Shown: positions 37,515 through 52,180 of the stretch, one piece after another
Numbering within the stretch: the stretch's first letter is position 1
Layout of the letters: every line of letters begins with the position of its first letter
NCBI GenBank assembly: GCA_035041965.1
Contig: JAPYMA010002197.1
Location: 123,051 to 187,050, forward strand
Direction of reading: 5' to 3'
Source: Anisakis pegreffii
Taxonomy: Eukaryota; Nematoda; Chromadorea; Rhabditida; Anisakidae
Length of the DNA: 64,000 bases
Program-made: the position numbers and the translations under genes
The notes under the pieces: generated by a model
What the model was told of the DNA's origin: nothing
The model's database searches: none
The model's input: the letters and a program-made list of their open reading frames with translations, nothing else

Positions 37515-39515
37515 AACAGCAGTGCGGATGGATTTGGAATCTGTTTTGTGATGAATAGAGAGCACAAAATTTAACATATAACTGCTTAATTTATTATATT
37601 TGTTTTAATGAAGTGTTAATTGCGGACTTTCGACTTTACGAGAAGATGAAGCTGAATTATGATTTAGAAAAAAAGCAAATCTGCGAGCAGCACGATATAA
37701 TTTTGATTATTGAGTCGTTCAGATGAGATAATCGCAAATTGAATGATAAGTTTGGGATGATCTAGTCAAAATTATCGGGTATATGTCATCCTGGAGTGGA
37801 ATCTTCATGACTCTAAAGTATTAATCATAAGTGTAATAGTTGATCCTCGGAACAGAGAGGATTTCAGACTCATCTGAACATATAGTTGTTGTGCTTGGGC
37901 CAGTTGTCTATCATCAGATCTTTAAGGAATCTTTCAAGTCTGCTTTGTGTGCGTTCCGTTGATATTCGTTCGAGTTACGTTTATAATTTTTTTAACGGTT
38001 TGCTGATTTCGCTTATATGATTGTTGTTGTTGCATCTTGTGCAGAGTTATGTCTAGATTCCGATTTCACATACCAAATAAATCGCTCATATAACACGTAA
38101 ACTGCTTGTAATGTGGTCATAAAATAGAATGCTTAACGCTGATTGATTATGAGACACCTAGGCACGAACAACGCAAAAAAAACCCATCAATAACATAAAT
38201 GAGCGAACATTGTTAAATGTACAAGTGAATTCTTAGTTTTTGAATGCAATTAATCAACACAATAATTTTTGATTGATTATCTCCACTTCATCGCTCCGAT
38301 GCGTAATCAATGCACAGTTGTTAGGGAATTGGCTTACGATTCACTGAAGTCAATTGTCTCTCTGAAATGTCATTTTGCGAACAATACGCAAAACTTAATA
38401 AGATTGATTTCGATTGTTTGTTTTGTGACTGGCAAAGAGCAATTCATTTAGTCATGAGATCGACCGACGTGATTCGCCAGAAGAATTCTCTTTATTCGTG
38501 TTGAAATAAATTCTTGATCGATATTAATATTGCTCTCAGACTCATGAAACAACTACCGACTTATGAAGAAGCACAAGTGGATTATGAATATGAAATCGCA
38601 CGGTTAAGATGATGGAAGCAAGCACGGTATCGCTTAGATCACCACCACCATATAGCACAGAATCGTACTGTCCACAGAATAAATCGCGCAAGAGTTTGTA
38701 AATTTGACATCGAATTCATGACAGTTATCTGCAAGAAATTTAGAAACGTTTAGAATATTCGACTACGGAAATGGCTCGGCAACAGTGTGCTGATAATGCT
38801 CTACAGGCGCTTTGCTATTGCCTTCTGATGTTTCATTGATAACAGACGTGTATGATCATTGTTGCATCTCCTTCACTTCAATAATTAATCTTAATAATTG
38901 ATCACTGTGAACGATCGAAAATACTCGCAAATAACCTAATGTCTGGTGGCTTTGTAAAAAATTTCCGCAAGACGATAACAATTCTAGAAGGAGTTAAAAT
39001 GAGATTGTGAATCATTTTTTGAATTGCTGGTTTGTTTCAGCGCTAGGACAGCAGAATCAATCGTGATCATACCTCACAATCGCGATCAGCCACTTCAGTT
39101 TACAGGAAGTGATTGATCAATCACCGAGCAGAAGAGCAACTGATTACCTCTGACATTGTTCATATGCTCTCTACAGCGAACATCCAATCAGTTTTATGGA
39201 AACAATAAGAGTTTTTTGCGTGAACAAATGAGCATCTGAAAATTTCAGTGCCACAAGAAAACGCCCAAAAACAATTCGATAGCATTCAGGAAAAGGAAAC
39301 GTAATACTGGCTGAAAGCTGTTTTTATAGTCAGTTTTGAAACTTTTTCAACTTTACGTTACTTTTGGAAAAAAATTTTACTTACAATTGAAAAAACACTG
39401 ACGGCTTATTATTAGACGGAAAGGAATTGTTTTTTTGCTTCAAAAACGCCAATCTAAACCGAAAATGTTGCACTAAGTTTTATCAGTGGAGAAATTTTCT
39501 GCTAATTCTCTTCAG

Positions 39516-39632
39516 TATATAAGTTCGGAATGCACCCACGCCGCTATTGTTTTCAGTTGCATTTGTACTCTGAAGCAATCCTAGTGATCACCTCGAATTC
39601 ACAACACCTTCTCAACAAAACACACACTAATT
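39516..39632 (+). promoter_or_regulatory. Candidate promoter with noncoding first exon
   Basis: TATATAAG at 39516-39523 is followed by about 100 bases without a long frame and then by a strong donor, AATT|GTAAGTAAG, after 39632. The spacing matches the TATA boxes of the secreted genes further right. The coding exons it would serve were not found. Confidence 0.3.
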
Positions 39633-42183
39633 GTAAGTAAGCGATCATCCATCCAGTCAGTTGTTTATGATTAATCGCTCTCCTAAATATAATGCATTCA
39701 TTCAATTCATCCGTTCTCATCTCAAAACATCGCGTTCATCTGTAATTGCTCAAACTCCAAACACACATTCAGAAACGTTCAACCAGTTAAGAACAACCAG
39801 GTTATCCCATATTGAACAGACTGTTGGTAGATTTTCATCTGCAGGCATCATCGTGCAATCAGCTGACCACTGAATCTCTTGGTGTTGATTGAAATTGATT
39901 CTCGATGTGTAGGTGGTTGGTAAACAAAGCATCAGGATCTTTTTATTCGTGGGAGTTAATCAAGAGTTGAGATGCGCATGTTCAGAAGAGTATCAAGCAA
40001 ATAGGTGCGATTCCAGTGAGTTAGCGAACAAAATAGAATGCTAACTTAACGAATATATTAAAATCTTCTAAATGTAAGATTCAATCATCTAAATTGGTCA
40101 GTCTATCACAATGCTTTTAAGGTTGATGATAGAGAGCTACTGTGCTCATTAGAAATGAAAATATCGATGGTAAAATCAAAGCATTCAAAGGATTCTATGG
40201 AATTGCTCCCACTGAATCACTACTGGCTTTGTAGTAGGTGAATTCATACGAGCATTATTTGACTGGATCGAAATTGATTGTGAGATCTTCGATTTTCGCT
40301 TGTTGTCAGATACTTTTTATGTTTCTTTTCGACTTGAGCAGATATGATTTATACCATTGTTGTCGTTTTTCATTGACTTTCACTCGATGAATAATTATAC
40401 CTGTTTGCAATATCAATTAATTTGACGAATGAGTTGATTTACACACATCCATACGGATCGACCAGATGCCGACGAATTAATCAGAATTAATAGGTGTGTG
40501 TGTGTGCGAGTATATGTGAAGCTTTTATTGTACCGTATTGTGTGCTTTATGAATTATATCCATCTTAAAGCGATAGTATCTCTTCGAGAGATCATATCGT
40601 CTGACGAGACTGACCTCTTGTGATCTGTGCGTAATCTGTTCGGCTTTACTCTTTAGGCTTTATCCTTCACCCCGTTCCAACAACCAACACATTACACCAA
40701 CATTCCCTATCATTCCACAGCTATTATTCATTCTACGACGATTGCCTCAAACCATTATGTTCCAATTATATTCTTAACGCCTCGTATCGCATTCCGATTC
40801 ACTGTCAGTTTAATATTCAAGAAGGCCACAGCAACACACTTCACTTCACTTCCTCATTCTTTATTCAACCACTCTAAATGATATAACTGAGAACAGACAT
40901 AAAAGAAACTTCATTCTATCCAATTTCCAACTATCCAACTGAACATCTAACAAACAAACTTCATTCAACTCCAACCAATTTTCACTAATTTCCAACGATA
41001 AAACGTCTACAGTTATTAATTTTTCTATCACTCATTATCATAAAATACCGACCGTATTGTTTCTTGTCAATGAAAGCCCAGCTATCTGATCAGTCAAAAC
41101 GTTATTCGTTCGCTTCAGCAGGTCTGATGGTTGTATTTCACAGGTCGTTATGCACTTCATTCATGAGTTCTGATTTGAAACCGCTGAAGTGTTCCGCAAA
41201 TTCAATACTATGTACTATGCGCATTCTTAATTCACAATTTGTTTGATGATATCTACATTATGCGATTTTGCCTCGTCAACATTACTGTTGCGATTTTAAA
41301 TGGCTGTTAAGCGATTGAACTCGTAGATGTATGAATACGAATTTTGTTTAATATGATATTTTATTAGAGCATTTGCGTTGTAAGCAGCAGCAGCAACAAC
41401 ACATTAATTCACATTCTCTACTTCAAACTCTATGGAGAAAATATTACGAAACCGGCGAAAACTTTTCAGCGAAAATCTCATAAAGGAAGTTTTCAAGTCA
41501 CTGTTCGAATAGATCTATAAAAACCAAACATCACATTTGTTTGAGCATTTGTTTTTGAAATTATGCAGACGAACGAGCGAAACATTTCATTGCACCAAAA
41601 AAATTTTTTTTGATGAACTTCATGACAACTTATTCATTCGTAGAATCGTCGTCGTCATCATTCATTTTCAGTGTGTTGTAGTTCAGTGGCAATTGCAAAC
41701 AACATTTGTTCAAGCAAATTGATTTATCGTTGGTCATTCGCTGAAACAAAGTCGTCGTCGAACATCAGTTTTTAGAGCGCATGTGAAAAACTTGAAAATT
41801 TGTTGCCTGTCATAAACATGTGATGATAATTTAATTGGTAACCACATAATCCATCTAATGTGTGTGTGCTTTTCGGAGGGTCTGATTAGCTTTAACCTGA
41901 TCGAATCCGATTCGAATTTGCATTATTCTGAATTCAACTTATCACTGTCGAAATTCCATTCTATACTCTACACTCCAAAGTTTCTTCGCTTCGCCCTAGA
42001 TAGATTTTATATCGAATCATTTTGTATTCGAATGAATGGAAATCAGCTTAATACATGAGAGTAGTGGAATGCTGGAGTGTTGATCTGATCTGTGACAGTT
42101 GTTGTTCAGCTGGCTGCTAGAGCTGCTTGAGCAGATTAGTGAAAATACAGGTGTACCTCAGGCTACGTTGTTTCCACTTAAGT

Positions 42184-42206
42184 CTCGTAATCGAGACGAT
42201 TACGAG
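42184..42206. repeat. Small perfect hairpin
   Basis: CTCGTAATCG, spacer AGA, CGATTACGAG: 10-bp arms with no mismatch. Confidence 0.8.
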
Positions 42207-43901
42207 TCGTTTTATATTCTCACTTCATTTTACTACATGTACTGGTTTTTACTAAATTTTTTCTGTGCCATATTAAAAGATAAAATGCAATGATTCGATT
42301 CTAGGATGCGAGAGCTTCACTACAAGTACTATATCTGTTCTATTAAAACAAATTCTGTCTGTTCGTAGATTTTTAGATTCTTCTTAAACATATATTTTAT
42401 TAAAAATGCACCTGTGAATAAAATACAGATTTCAGAATGGCTATTGGTGGTTTAGCCTAGTGATATGTAAATTTGAAGAAAGTAAATTCGACTTTAGTCG
42501 TTTTTCGATTTTGATTGCCTCTCCTGGAAGCATTTGCTGATCGACGTAAGGTGAGGTATATTTGTAGTTGACTAGATGAAGAGAGCTGGTTTTCATTTGA
42601 AGCGAATCGATTCACGAAGTGATCTCTCGTGTTAGTTGGTAGAGCAATTCTGAGTAGTTTCGCAAATGATTGTACTGTTAATGAGTTGAATTTGACGCAG
42701 ATTGTGTTTTGAGAAGGTTTATGCAGCACTACGAATAGACATTCTCAAGAATTCATTCCATTACTGCCCAAATGAAACGCTCGTTGTTAGTTAATTTTCC
42801 AGTGAATCCATTTTTGCTCTCCAAAAAAAGTTCTCATTTTCAAGTCGAAATTTAATCAACCTAAAGCATTCATCAATTGAAATTATGTTGAGTCTCCACT
42901 TTCACGAAAGCTGTTTAAGTATCTGTTTCAGTGAGCACTTGTCTGCTTAATGAATTTTCGATGAGCACTGCTTGATAAGTCCCGGTTGTTCGTCTGTATT
43001 GGCTGCTTGAATGTTGAGGCAAATTTAGTTTGTGAGCAGCAGTATTTTTTGATATTCAATCAATAGCATCTCTTCCTTAATTTCCATTCGTCATTGCTAA
43101 TTGTAAATGCTCGATTTTGATGTGTTTACGGTTCTTCCATTTGAGAAAAATGTTAGCAGTTTCACATTAATTATGCAGTTGTTTCTTGCCAGTTTTCCTC
43201 ATCAAAATTATTCATTCTAAAGACACGAGCCTGGCAGCATTTTGTGTTAATTGCATTCGATGAAAGATGGATGGATTATGGTTTGTTCCCAGAGCAGAAT
43301 AACTAATCGTAAATTTGCCGTGAGAAACCGCACAGCTCTAATGAATTTTATATGAACGCGTCTTAGTGAAATTAATCTGCACTCGTAAGACTTTTAAGCA
43401 TGCTGCACAAACGATTTCACAAAACTGCATTATGCTCAAAGTCCAAAATGAACATTCATTCATTCTTTTCCGACGAACTGCTCGCTCGCTCTCTCTGATT
43501 GATCTCATTCATTTTTACTCAGCTCTGATTCCCTTGCAGTGGCCTAGACGAATTTTTGTGTTCGCGAAATTGATGTGATCGATGTGATGCTTATCCACAA
43601 GCTCTCTATTAAAAGCAACCACTGAATGCCACAGAGATTTTCTCTAAAGCAGTAATCCCATAAGAAATGTGCAGTCACGACGACGTGCCATAGGAATTCA
43701 GTCACATCATGAAAGATGAGTGCGGTTTTTAAACCAATAGATGAAGGCTTCAGGAAAATCGAATTAGTGCGATAAGCTGGAGATACGCATGTGTAAATGG
43801 TGAAATCATGATAAGGCAGTCAAGAGGTTAACGATGAAATCTAGGTGTAATAGTAGTCTGATCACGGTATATCTGATGCTCTCGTTGTTGAATACCATTG
43901 A

Positions 43902-44176
43902 TCGTTGGTGATGACATCCGACCGACGATTCGTCGGAGAAATCTGACAATTTCAGTCGGTCGGAAAATTCGACTATCAAAATGTTGAAATGAGAATTCGG
44001 TCGGATTCCAACCGGAAAAATTCCGAAATCGTACGGGATTCCGACTGTCGGAAATTCAAAATTTCTAGTCGGTCGGATTACGATCGAGCAATTTCGACGG
44101 TTGGTTGGAATCCTATCTGTTGAAATAGGGAAATGAAACGACCGATATGAAATTTCGTTCGAATATCATCACTAGT
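43902..44176. mobile_element. MITE-like inverted-repeat element
   Basis: The left end TGGTGATGACATCCGACCGA and the right end read inward, TAGTGATGATATTCGAACGA, agree at 15 of 20 positions. The interior is unusually rich in TCGGTCGGA and its complement and in AATTTC/GAAATT blocks, so the whole 270 bases can fold on itself. There is no coding capacity and no certain target duplication. Confidence 0.5.
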
Positions 44177-46599
44177 GTGGACATAAGACGTACTCGCTTA
44201 TGACGGTTACAGCTAATCGCAAGAAGGGAGGATGTCGCATATTAATAAATTTCCTCTTCTCACGGTTAAGTTCACATCAATTCTGAATGCACAGCGCATT
44301 GTTAATATGTTGACTATCATCAGCCACAGTAATATGTTTATGCATGATACTTCTTACATAAGACAGCCTCATGTCTGAACGCTTGAATGCTGGATATTTT
44401 TGTACATGATGATGTCTCTATCGCATCGATATTTGCTACATTATCATGTGGTTGTTTGTAAAATGCTTCCTTTTCAACTTCATTCAACTATTTGGATAGG
44501 ATTGTTCTTGTTTATTGTTTTGTCTATACAATACTGTTCTTAAAGGAAACTTATGCGCATTTACATATAACTGTTACATTATCACTGTATTTCATTGCTA
44601 TCAACACCTTGAAAAGAGTATTCGATGCGATTCGTCGACTCCTAGCTCCATCATTCTCGATCTTTTGTTTCCGTTGAATTTCTTGTTCACCATGTTGTTT
44701 CCGAAGAAACTGTTGCCTCCCTCCAATCGCTTCCTTCAGTTCTTCACGTATTCCCGTTGCTACTATCCAACATTTGTTATTTTTCCCACTCTCCAGCTTA
44801 CGATTAATATTGCCGAAATCTGCCGGTTCAATCGCCTGCGAACACTCATATTCAATATTTCAAATACATTACGTTCACATTACTCGTATTCTCAGTATAT
44901 TCCATTTCATCACTATCACAAACAAACCAATTCGTTGTCATTCGACAGATCTGTTCTGCATCGAGAAGAGAGTTTTGGATAAATGAGCTAACTCACATCA
45001 GTGATGAATTAACGTTGGTGATAGAATATGATCGTGCAATTGGTCTGAAGGCGACTCAAAGCCTCTGCTCATAATGTCTGGAGTGAATGAGCTTATAAGA
45101 TGATAGATGTCTAATGCCGTAACATATAATTCTATTGAAGTTTAGCTAGATGTCTGGAATGGTTGTGCATAATCAGAGCAATTCTAATACCAAAGATCTA
45201 AGCGGTGGGATTATGTCAGTAATTGATCAAATCTGAACGTATAAAATGTGAAAGCTGATATTCCTTTAGCAGAACATTGATCTTTGACATATCCTCCAAG
45301 TTGAGCCGAATCTCGGGATCTGAATTATACTCACCGACAGCGTACATATTTTCTTGAGTGCAGAGAATCTGACAAAACCGAATATGTGAAGCATTCGCGC
45401 AATACTGAACGAACTTGAGTATACATCTAGTTCGAAATGTGCTACTATCTTCAATATTTTGACTGATCAGTATAAAGGTCCAATGTAAAAGGCTTAGTGC
45501 TCAGCTCCACGAAAAACCCACAAAATTATCAGGCAATACCTCATCGTTCATATGCTGAAAATTTGAGGTTAACGTTGAAAAATGTTAGCTAGCATAAAGG
45601 CCACCATTCAATGCGTGAAGCTTTTGGGTAAAATGGAAACATTCAAGTGTGCAATTCGTGGTAAAACGCCATATAAATGAAATCCAAAACTTGGATGAAT
45701 GGCAGCCTTCACTCTCTCTTAAACTCTTAAACTTCTTCAAAGAAGTAGTGAAATGAATGCATCTCATAAATTCATTATCAACATTCAGCTCGCATAGTTT
45801 CTGCTCAAAACAAATGAAGTGTATTGTTTGTGAAGTGTATTACGTTTCCGTCAACACTTTGCAACAACAAATTCGAATAAGTAATGATTATTGCAAAATA
45901 ATGACCATGTTGTGAGCGATTTTGAGGCAACTTTTGAGAGGTAAACATCAAATGCTGCTGCTGAATATATGAGGCTTTAATGAAGCAGTGGAGATGATGA
46001 GATTAAGAAGAAGAAGAAATGTCATCTCATCAAGAATCCATTCAACTGAAACAATCATTTTGATCAAAAATAAAACCTCTATTTTAATAACTTCTCATCG
46101 AGGATGTTTCTTCACATATTCAACTGAGTTGCCTGACAACTGACAACAGACGATCGGCAATAAGCTTCTTAAGTGAATTAAGCATTTTGAAGAACTCATC
46201 AGCAAGTGTAATAATGTTACTTGTCGTCGTTTCGGTTCTAGTCAATTGCATTTTCTTCTGCATTGTTTCATTTTTATCATTTATTACCCAATCACTTCAA
46301 CCTTCGTGTAATTATCCGTTTATTATCTATGGAAGCAATTATTTGGGTCGTAATGACAAGTGTAATGCTCAAAAAAACTGGTAATTATGACTCAACGCTG
46401 TACCTTAAAAAGTCAGCTGAAGGCAATCAAGCGGTTGTTCAATCCTCCTGTTTTTTTCACATTATTTTATGTGTTTCTTTGAGAAGTTACATCATCACAT
46501 TACATTTGAACTTATTCGAATGCGATGAACACTTCAAAGCTCTCGCTGCGAGAAATCGTCATTCGAGTTGGCTCAATCAGGACCGTACTGGTTGGTGTA

Positions 46600-46880
46600 T
46601 GCAATTAGTGGTACCAGGCAGTGCCCTGGCCAAATGCTTTTTTTTTGCAAGAGAGGTGACTGGCCCAAAGAGGTCCAGTCCAAAAATAGCTGCTGAGATG
46701 GTCTTTACTACGTTCAGTTAGTTCATCCTCCTCTTCTCTGCTTTTTTCCCCATCCTTCCTTTTTCCCTTCCTTTAACCTTTACTTTCTCGTGTTTTTTTC
46801 CACTCACTGAGTGGGAGGACAGGTGCGGCGCCCCCTGCATCCCCTCTCTTTGGCTATGCCATTGTGGTACCAGGTTGGCT
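46600..46880. repeat. C/T-rich repeat-like block bounded by GTGGTACCAGG
   Basis: GTGGTACCAGG occurs near 46609 and again near 46865, enclosing a pyrimidine-rich stretch ending in a GC-rich segment (CAGGTGCGGCGCCCCCTGCA). Composition differs sharply from the flanks. It could be a SINE-like or LTR-like remnant; only the bounded direct repeat is seen directly. Confidence 0.35.
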
Positions 46881-49800
46881 AGATATGAACGCTAGCCAGT
46901 CTGTAAGAGCATTGAACACATTTTTTCTTGAGTATCTCAGACGCGATATGTTAGATAACAGCAGATAGCAGCACGATTTGATGTGAGGTTTTCCAATTGA
47001 TCGCGTTTGATCCATTTGGTCGACCGAATGTTTTTCTTCAAAAGTTCACGAAGCCAAATTAATCATTGCGTTAAAGTTGAGTGAAAAACGCAAAAAAAAC
47101 GAATCTGAAAACAACCTCAGTTGTGTGTAATAATGTTTACCTGGATCGTCGTCTATCGATTAAAATCCATTATTAAGCAATATCAGATGGAAAACATCGT
47201 CAAATCTCGCACTCAACGCTGAGAAATGCGATCGGTTTTGTGTTTCGCACTTTCCAACGATCGTTTCATAGCTAACGAAAATCATTTTCACGCTATTTAT
47301 TGATGCACATTTGTTGCCAAACATTTCTTCAGTTTTTCATTCTAACACCGATATTAATATGATCAGTATCAACAAATTCCAACAGATTCAGTCAGTAAAT
47401 AAATTGATTATTTACGGAGCTTACAGTGAACTGATCGGGAGATCACTGTGATGACTCCGAGTTTTGGATGTTCGTGATCAGATCAGGAATTTTGTTGCTG
47501 CCAAAGAACTGATTGAGATCGTTTGATTAGCAGCTGGAAGTGATCGTTCTAATTTGTTGTTTTTTCGTGGTTTCAATTGTTCATTCCACTAGCAATTCAT
47601 ATGCTCGGTTTGATAAGCTGATTTTGGGTAGACGTAACGATGATGACAGAAAGAGTGTGTCAGTCAGTTGATTGAATAGTTTGCTTGTAATTGACCACGA
47701 AAATTGACTAGTCCAGAATGATTCGCTCACTTATTGATGCTTTTTCATCAATGGGCAGTATAGTACTTATTGTGGTAAGATGCAATCGAATCTCGAGGAT
47801 AACGTTAATACGGTAAATTGTTCCAGTAAATATTTCGATTAGAACATCAACAGACAGCCAACCAGTAATCCTCCCACCAAAAAAAGAGTTCGTTCGCCTC
47901 GAAGAATCTCACAGCCAGCCCAAGGGTATACTTATATATTCAGCGCAGTCTAATTCGAGTCCAACACAATCAGTAATCAAATGGAACAGTCCTCCAATTC
48001 GTTTTGAAATGAACGTCGTCTGTCGAAAGTCGTCTATTCATCTCATCATCTGTTGTTCATTTCACATTTCCATCCGTTATTGGCCATTCTGAATTCATAA
48101 ACGTGCAGCACTATGAATGGCTTGCCCCATTGCACCATCTAATTCTCTTTAACTTATCCATTTCTATGAGAAGGATCATCATTTGCCTAGGTTATTGAGG
48201 CTTAACTTCATTCGTTGGAATCACCTTTCGGTTATCATTCTCCATTCGGGTGGATGTTGTTCAACCAGGTGATTGCTGTCAACTTTTCAGCTAAATATCA
48301 TTCAAAACTGATTTTTTGCTAAAGATTTGGACGTGACTGATGCTCTAACTTCAAATTATGATCAAAGCAAAGTTCCTTCAAAGCGTACTTACTTCCTGAA
48401 TGATGTAACTAAATGAAATTAGTTATGAGACTACTGGTTGGCCAGCAGATTGCTTCATCGTTCAATTACTTCATTCAATAGTATTTTGAAGTTCATGCGT
48501 ATGAGTTAAGCTTAATGGAGAAATCACAAATACTGCGTTATATGCAACTAATACGATTTGTATCCTTTACTCATATTACGCCTAATTGTTAGTAAGGTAA
48601 AAGACGCTATAAGTGGTAATATAATATTGCTGAGTTGCATAGTAGTTATGCAACATTTTAATCGGTTATTCAGTTCTCACCTTCTTGCTCAGTTATTCAA
48701 CGATTACAAGATTGTTTTTCGATAGGATTTGCTTTCGTCGGTGCATTGACGAGCGATTATGTGCATTTGATATCACTGAAAATTGTGAGGAAGTAAGCGA
48801 TTGCGCTGATCGCATTAAGCATTTGCCAGTAGAGTAATTCGGTGATACGAAAGGCTTGTCGGATGCATTGTCGCCGACAAATATTATACTTTATTACCGA
48901 GACGCGATGCAGACGGCTGGCTGCTAATTGTCATGCACTAGATCACCCAACTGGTGCTGTTATCTTTGCATGATGGTGGTCGTCTCTGATTGTAATCAAC
49001 TAAGAGGATTGGCTATCCACCTGGGACGGATGTGCGATTTCTTAGAAATCCTTACAAATAACCTCCAAAGTTGTGTGGTTGCTTTAGATTGCTTCATTTG
49101 CGCCATCTTCAGTAGACAGACAGCTGCATGAATTGTTGAGAAACGATTCCAGCTGATTTTGATCCACAATAAAAAAGGTGCAACGAAAAATTTCGTTTTT
49201 TTCTTGCAATCTGGGCACGATCGTGTTTCGTCTAGATGCTGGCCAAAATAATAACGATGAGAGTATTGCGATCACTTTAATCAATCTGTGAACTTATCTC
49301 TAATTTTATCATCGCTATCCTTCCAGCTGAACACATTTCATCCAAAGTACAGCTGAGCCTGTACCTACTTGTACCTGTACTTTAGTAGAAAAACAAAGCA
49401 AATAGCACGTGCTGATTAATGCCCTCAAAATTTTTGAATTCGACAATTTCAAAACTTTTCAAATTTATCGTTGTATTCTCTCAACAAGAGTGAAATCGTT
49501 TCATTTGCATTGATGTTATCGTCATCAACGAAAAAACGTGTATTTGATGAAATATTACAATCAATTCGAACAAATTACCAACTAATGTAGATGATCAATC
49601 TTAAATATGTCCACTTGAATAACGTTTCGAAACAGTAAAAAAGTCTTTTGAAAGTGTTCACACAAATGAATTTTATTGAACAGTGAAATGAGTTAATTTG
49701 TCTGATTGTGAGTGGCACAGGAAACGCGCTATAATCGATTGAGAATGTGCCCACAAAATCAGAAAATTCGCATTGAAATGTGAAATCTCTGATTTGGTGG

Positions 49801-52180
49801 AACACCATAATCTCATTGGAATATTGTTTATGAATGAATGCATATTTTTCGTGACTAACCGAAATTCCATCCTAAACTCATCACAATATCGCCCGTCGAG
49901 TAACGTATGATTGTAAAGTGGCTTAATGAAATGTGTAAACCGAATAATCGTTGCCTTGTGATAAACAATACCTGCACCGAGGTGATAATGAACTAAAGCG
50001 ATATCTGACATCCAACTAAGTCACTGTTCAAAGAGAATTGATAGATGATACGTAAAGTTTTGATCAGTGATCATATTGTGTGCCGCATGTCGTTCACATC
50101 AGGCATCACATCAGTTTAATAATGACACTTGTCTGAATAATGACAGTTTAATGATAATACTCATGACAGCCATCAGATAGAGTCAACTGGTCATCAGGTG
50201 TATCAACAAGCAGCTGATAGAAAATGTTGGGATGAACTCGACGATATTACTTTACTGATGTTTTGATAGGGCTTCGAGAAAATCCACCATATACATATGT
50301 AGGTACAAGGATGTGCCTACGTGTACAAGTATGGATGCACTTGGATGCACATATGTATGGGTGAAAGGTTAATCCTTTACTAATCGGTTGTTGTTGATGT
50401 AGTAATGGAAAGTGAAAGAAGTCGAGTGGCCAAGCAAGAACTGAAGATATTGCCAAGCCAGGGTGGGGATATCTATTGGGTGGCAGCTGCTTGAGGAGCA
50501 GTGATGATGGTTTGTTGCTTGATGTAATGCTTATGTGGTGTTCATTAACGATCAAAATATAGAATCGATTGTTTTTGTTATTGCGATCGTTTGTGGATTG
50601 TTCGAAAAGGTGAAAATGTGTTTGAAGATAGATTGCTTTTGGAAGATATCGTGATGGTGCAAGGACATTAGCCACTATGAGCCGATATCACTCATTGATT
50701 GATCACTTGCATCCCCTATGGCCATATCCACATTTCATCACTCAATCGTCAAATCGTCACGTTGTTTGCGTTCATTCGAAACCATTCTCCTCGTACTTTC
50801 GTTTCCACGCATCATCGTTCAGTTTCCTCAACTGATACATTAATTATATTCTGTTCGTTTATTCATTTGTTCAGTCAACAATACTTGATTACAATACTTG
50901 ATTATGATCACGCACATACAAATATGCTTCTTTGTGATCACTGAATATTGTGAGCATTTCTCTTCAGTTGAACTATCGCAGAAGATTCATCCGTTCTGTT
51001 GTGTCTGATCAAATTCAGTAAGTTCAATTTGGTGAAGCGCTAGTAGTCAAATTAATGAATCATGAAATTCAAATGAAAAGCCAATCTGGATGAATATTAA
51101 AAGCGAATTTTAAAGTCTGAATTTTGATCTCTCTTTTCCACTCTTACGTAATTGTTTTCATAGGAAAAGTTGATTGTTTCAGATAATTTTTTTCACTCAA
51201 TCAATTACTTCATTGATGATAATAAATCATTGATTCTGGCAAAATCGTCGCATAAAAAGTCTATTTAAAGAACCACTATTCCACAGTCTTTGCTATTCTT
51301 TTGTGATGTGTCTTTGTTTCTGATAGTATCAATCAAGTCATCATCAAACTGAACAATAATGAATAGCATCCGGTGATAAGATCATTATAAAATCAACCAC
51401 TCGCCCGCCCAAATCACATTTCTTATTGAAACAATCTCACCACCAACTTATCACTCTGTTTCTTCTCAATCGATCACTGATAGTGAGTCAATTTATTATC
51501 AGTTTGTTCACTTCTTTCATACCCCCTCTCCTCTCCCCTCTGCTCGCCCGCAGAAATATTTCGATTTATTGGGAAGTGTTTTGATCTAGCGATTGATTGC
51601 ATTTTCTGATGTTGATGACGACTTTTCGGCCCAATAAGGACAAAACATAGAACCAATTACATTGCAATCCTAAATTTTCTATATGTTACTCGTCTCACGC
51701 GGACTAACAATAAAACTAACCGAATGTTGATTCTATAAAGTCAAGTGCTTTTTGGCTCTAAAATTCCGAGGATGTGAATGCTAAAGTCAAAGTTGCTTAG
51801 ATAATCCGTTATTCATAAATGCTATTACACGGGAACTTAGCAATAATTGATAACAGTAACTAAGATATCGTCTGTTAATGATATCGCTTCTAGCGTGACG
51901 ATGGAACATCGTAATTAGTGATGATTCTATTCCTGTTCCAGTCAAACTGTTGTATTGCTGTTCTATTCCAAGTAATAGACGGAACAGTTCCCGAAAAAAA
52001 CAGAATGTGAGGGATAGATCGGACGGAATAGAACCACTGAAGGCTGGAATACGACAAAATACCACAGTTTGCTGAGAGTGTACAATAGAAATATCACTAA
52101 TTATAATGTTGGTGATTATCATGAGCTTTTAAGATTTTCAACTTTTAAGATTCGCGTTCGTTCGTTCGTTGAGAGCAGAG

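Larger units (their letters stand above)
37515..52180. other. 14.7-kb stretch without a defensible gene
   Basis: Scattered short frames occur on both strands but none shows a recognised domain. Structure found inside: a promoter-like TATA and donor pair (39516-39632), a 10-bp-arm hairpin (42184-42206), a MITE-like element (43902-44176), a C/T-rich repeat-like block (46600-46880) and possible minus-strand exons at 44608-44835 and 45217-45462. It may hold a poorly recognisable gene, regulatory DNA or decayed repeats. Confidence 0.4.

Noticed and set aside
44515..44982. 155-codon plus-strand frame
   Set aside because: Leu/Phe/Ser/Tyr-rich low-information translation of pyrimidine-rich DNA. The opposite strand carries a more protein-like, splice-bounded frame over part of it.
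46263..46721. 152-codon plus-strand frame
   Set aside because: Runs into the C/T-rich repeat-like block bounded by GTGGTACCAGG; no conserved content.
47934..48005. TATATATT box followed by ATG at 47981
   Set aside because: The frame closes after eight codons and no splice partner was found.
50247..50675. 142-codon minus-strand frame
   Set aside because: Starts with GTG, overlaps low-complexity TACATATG/GGATGCAC words and shows no domain.
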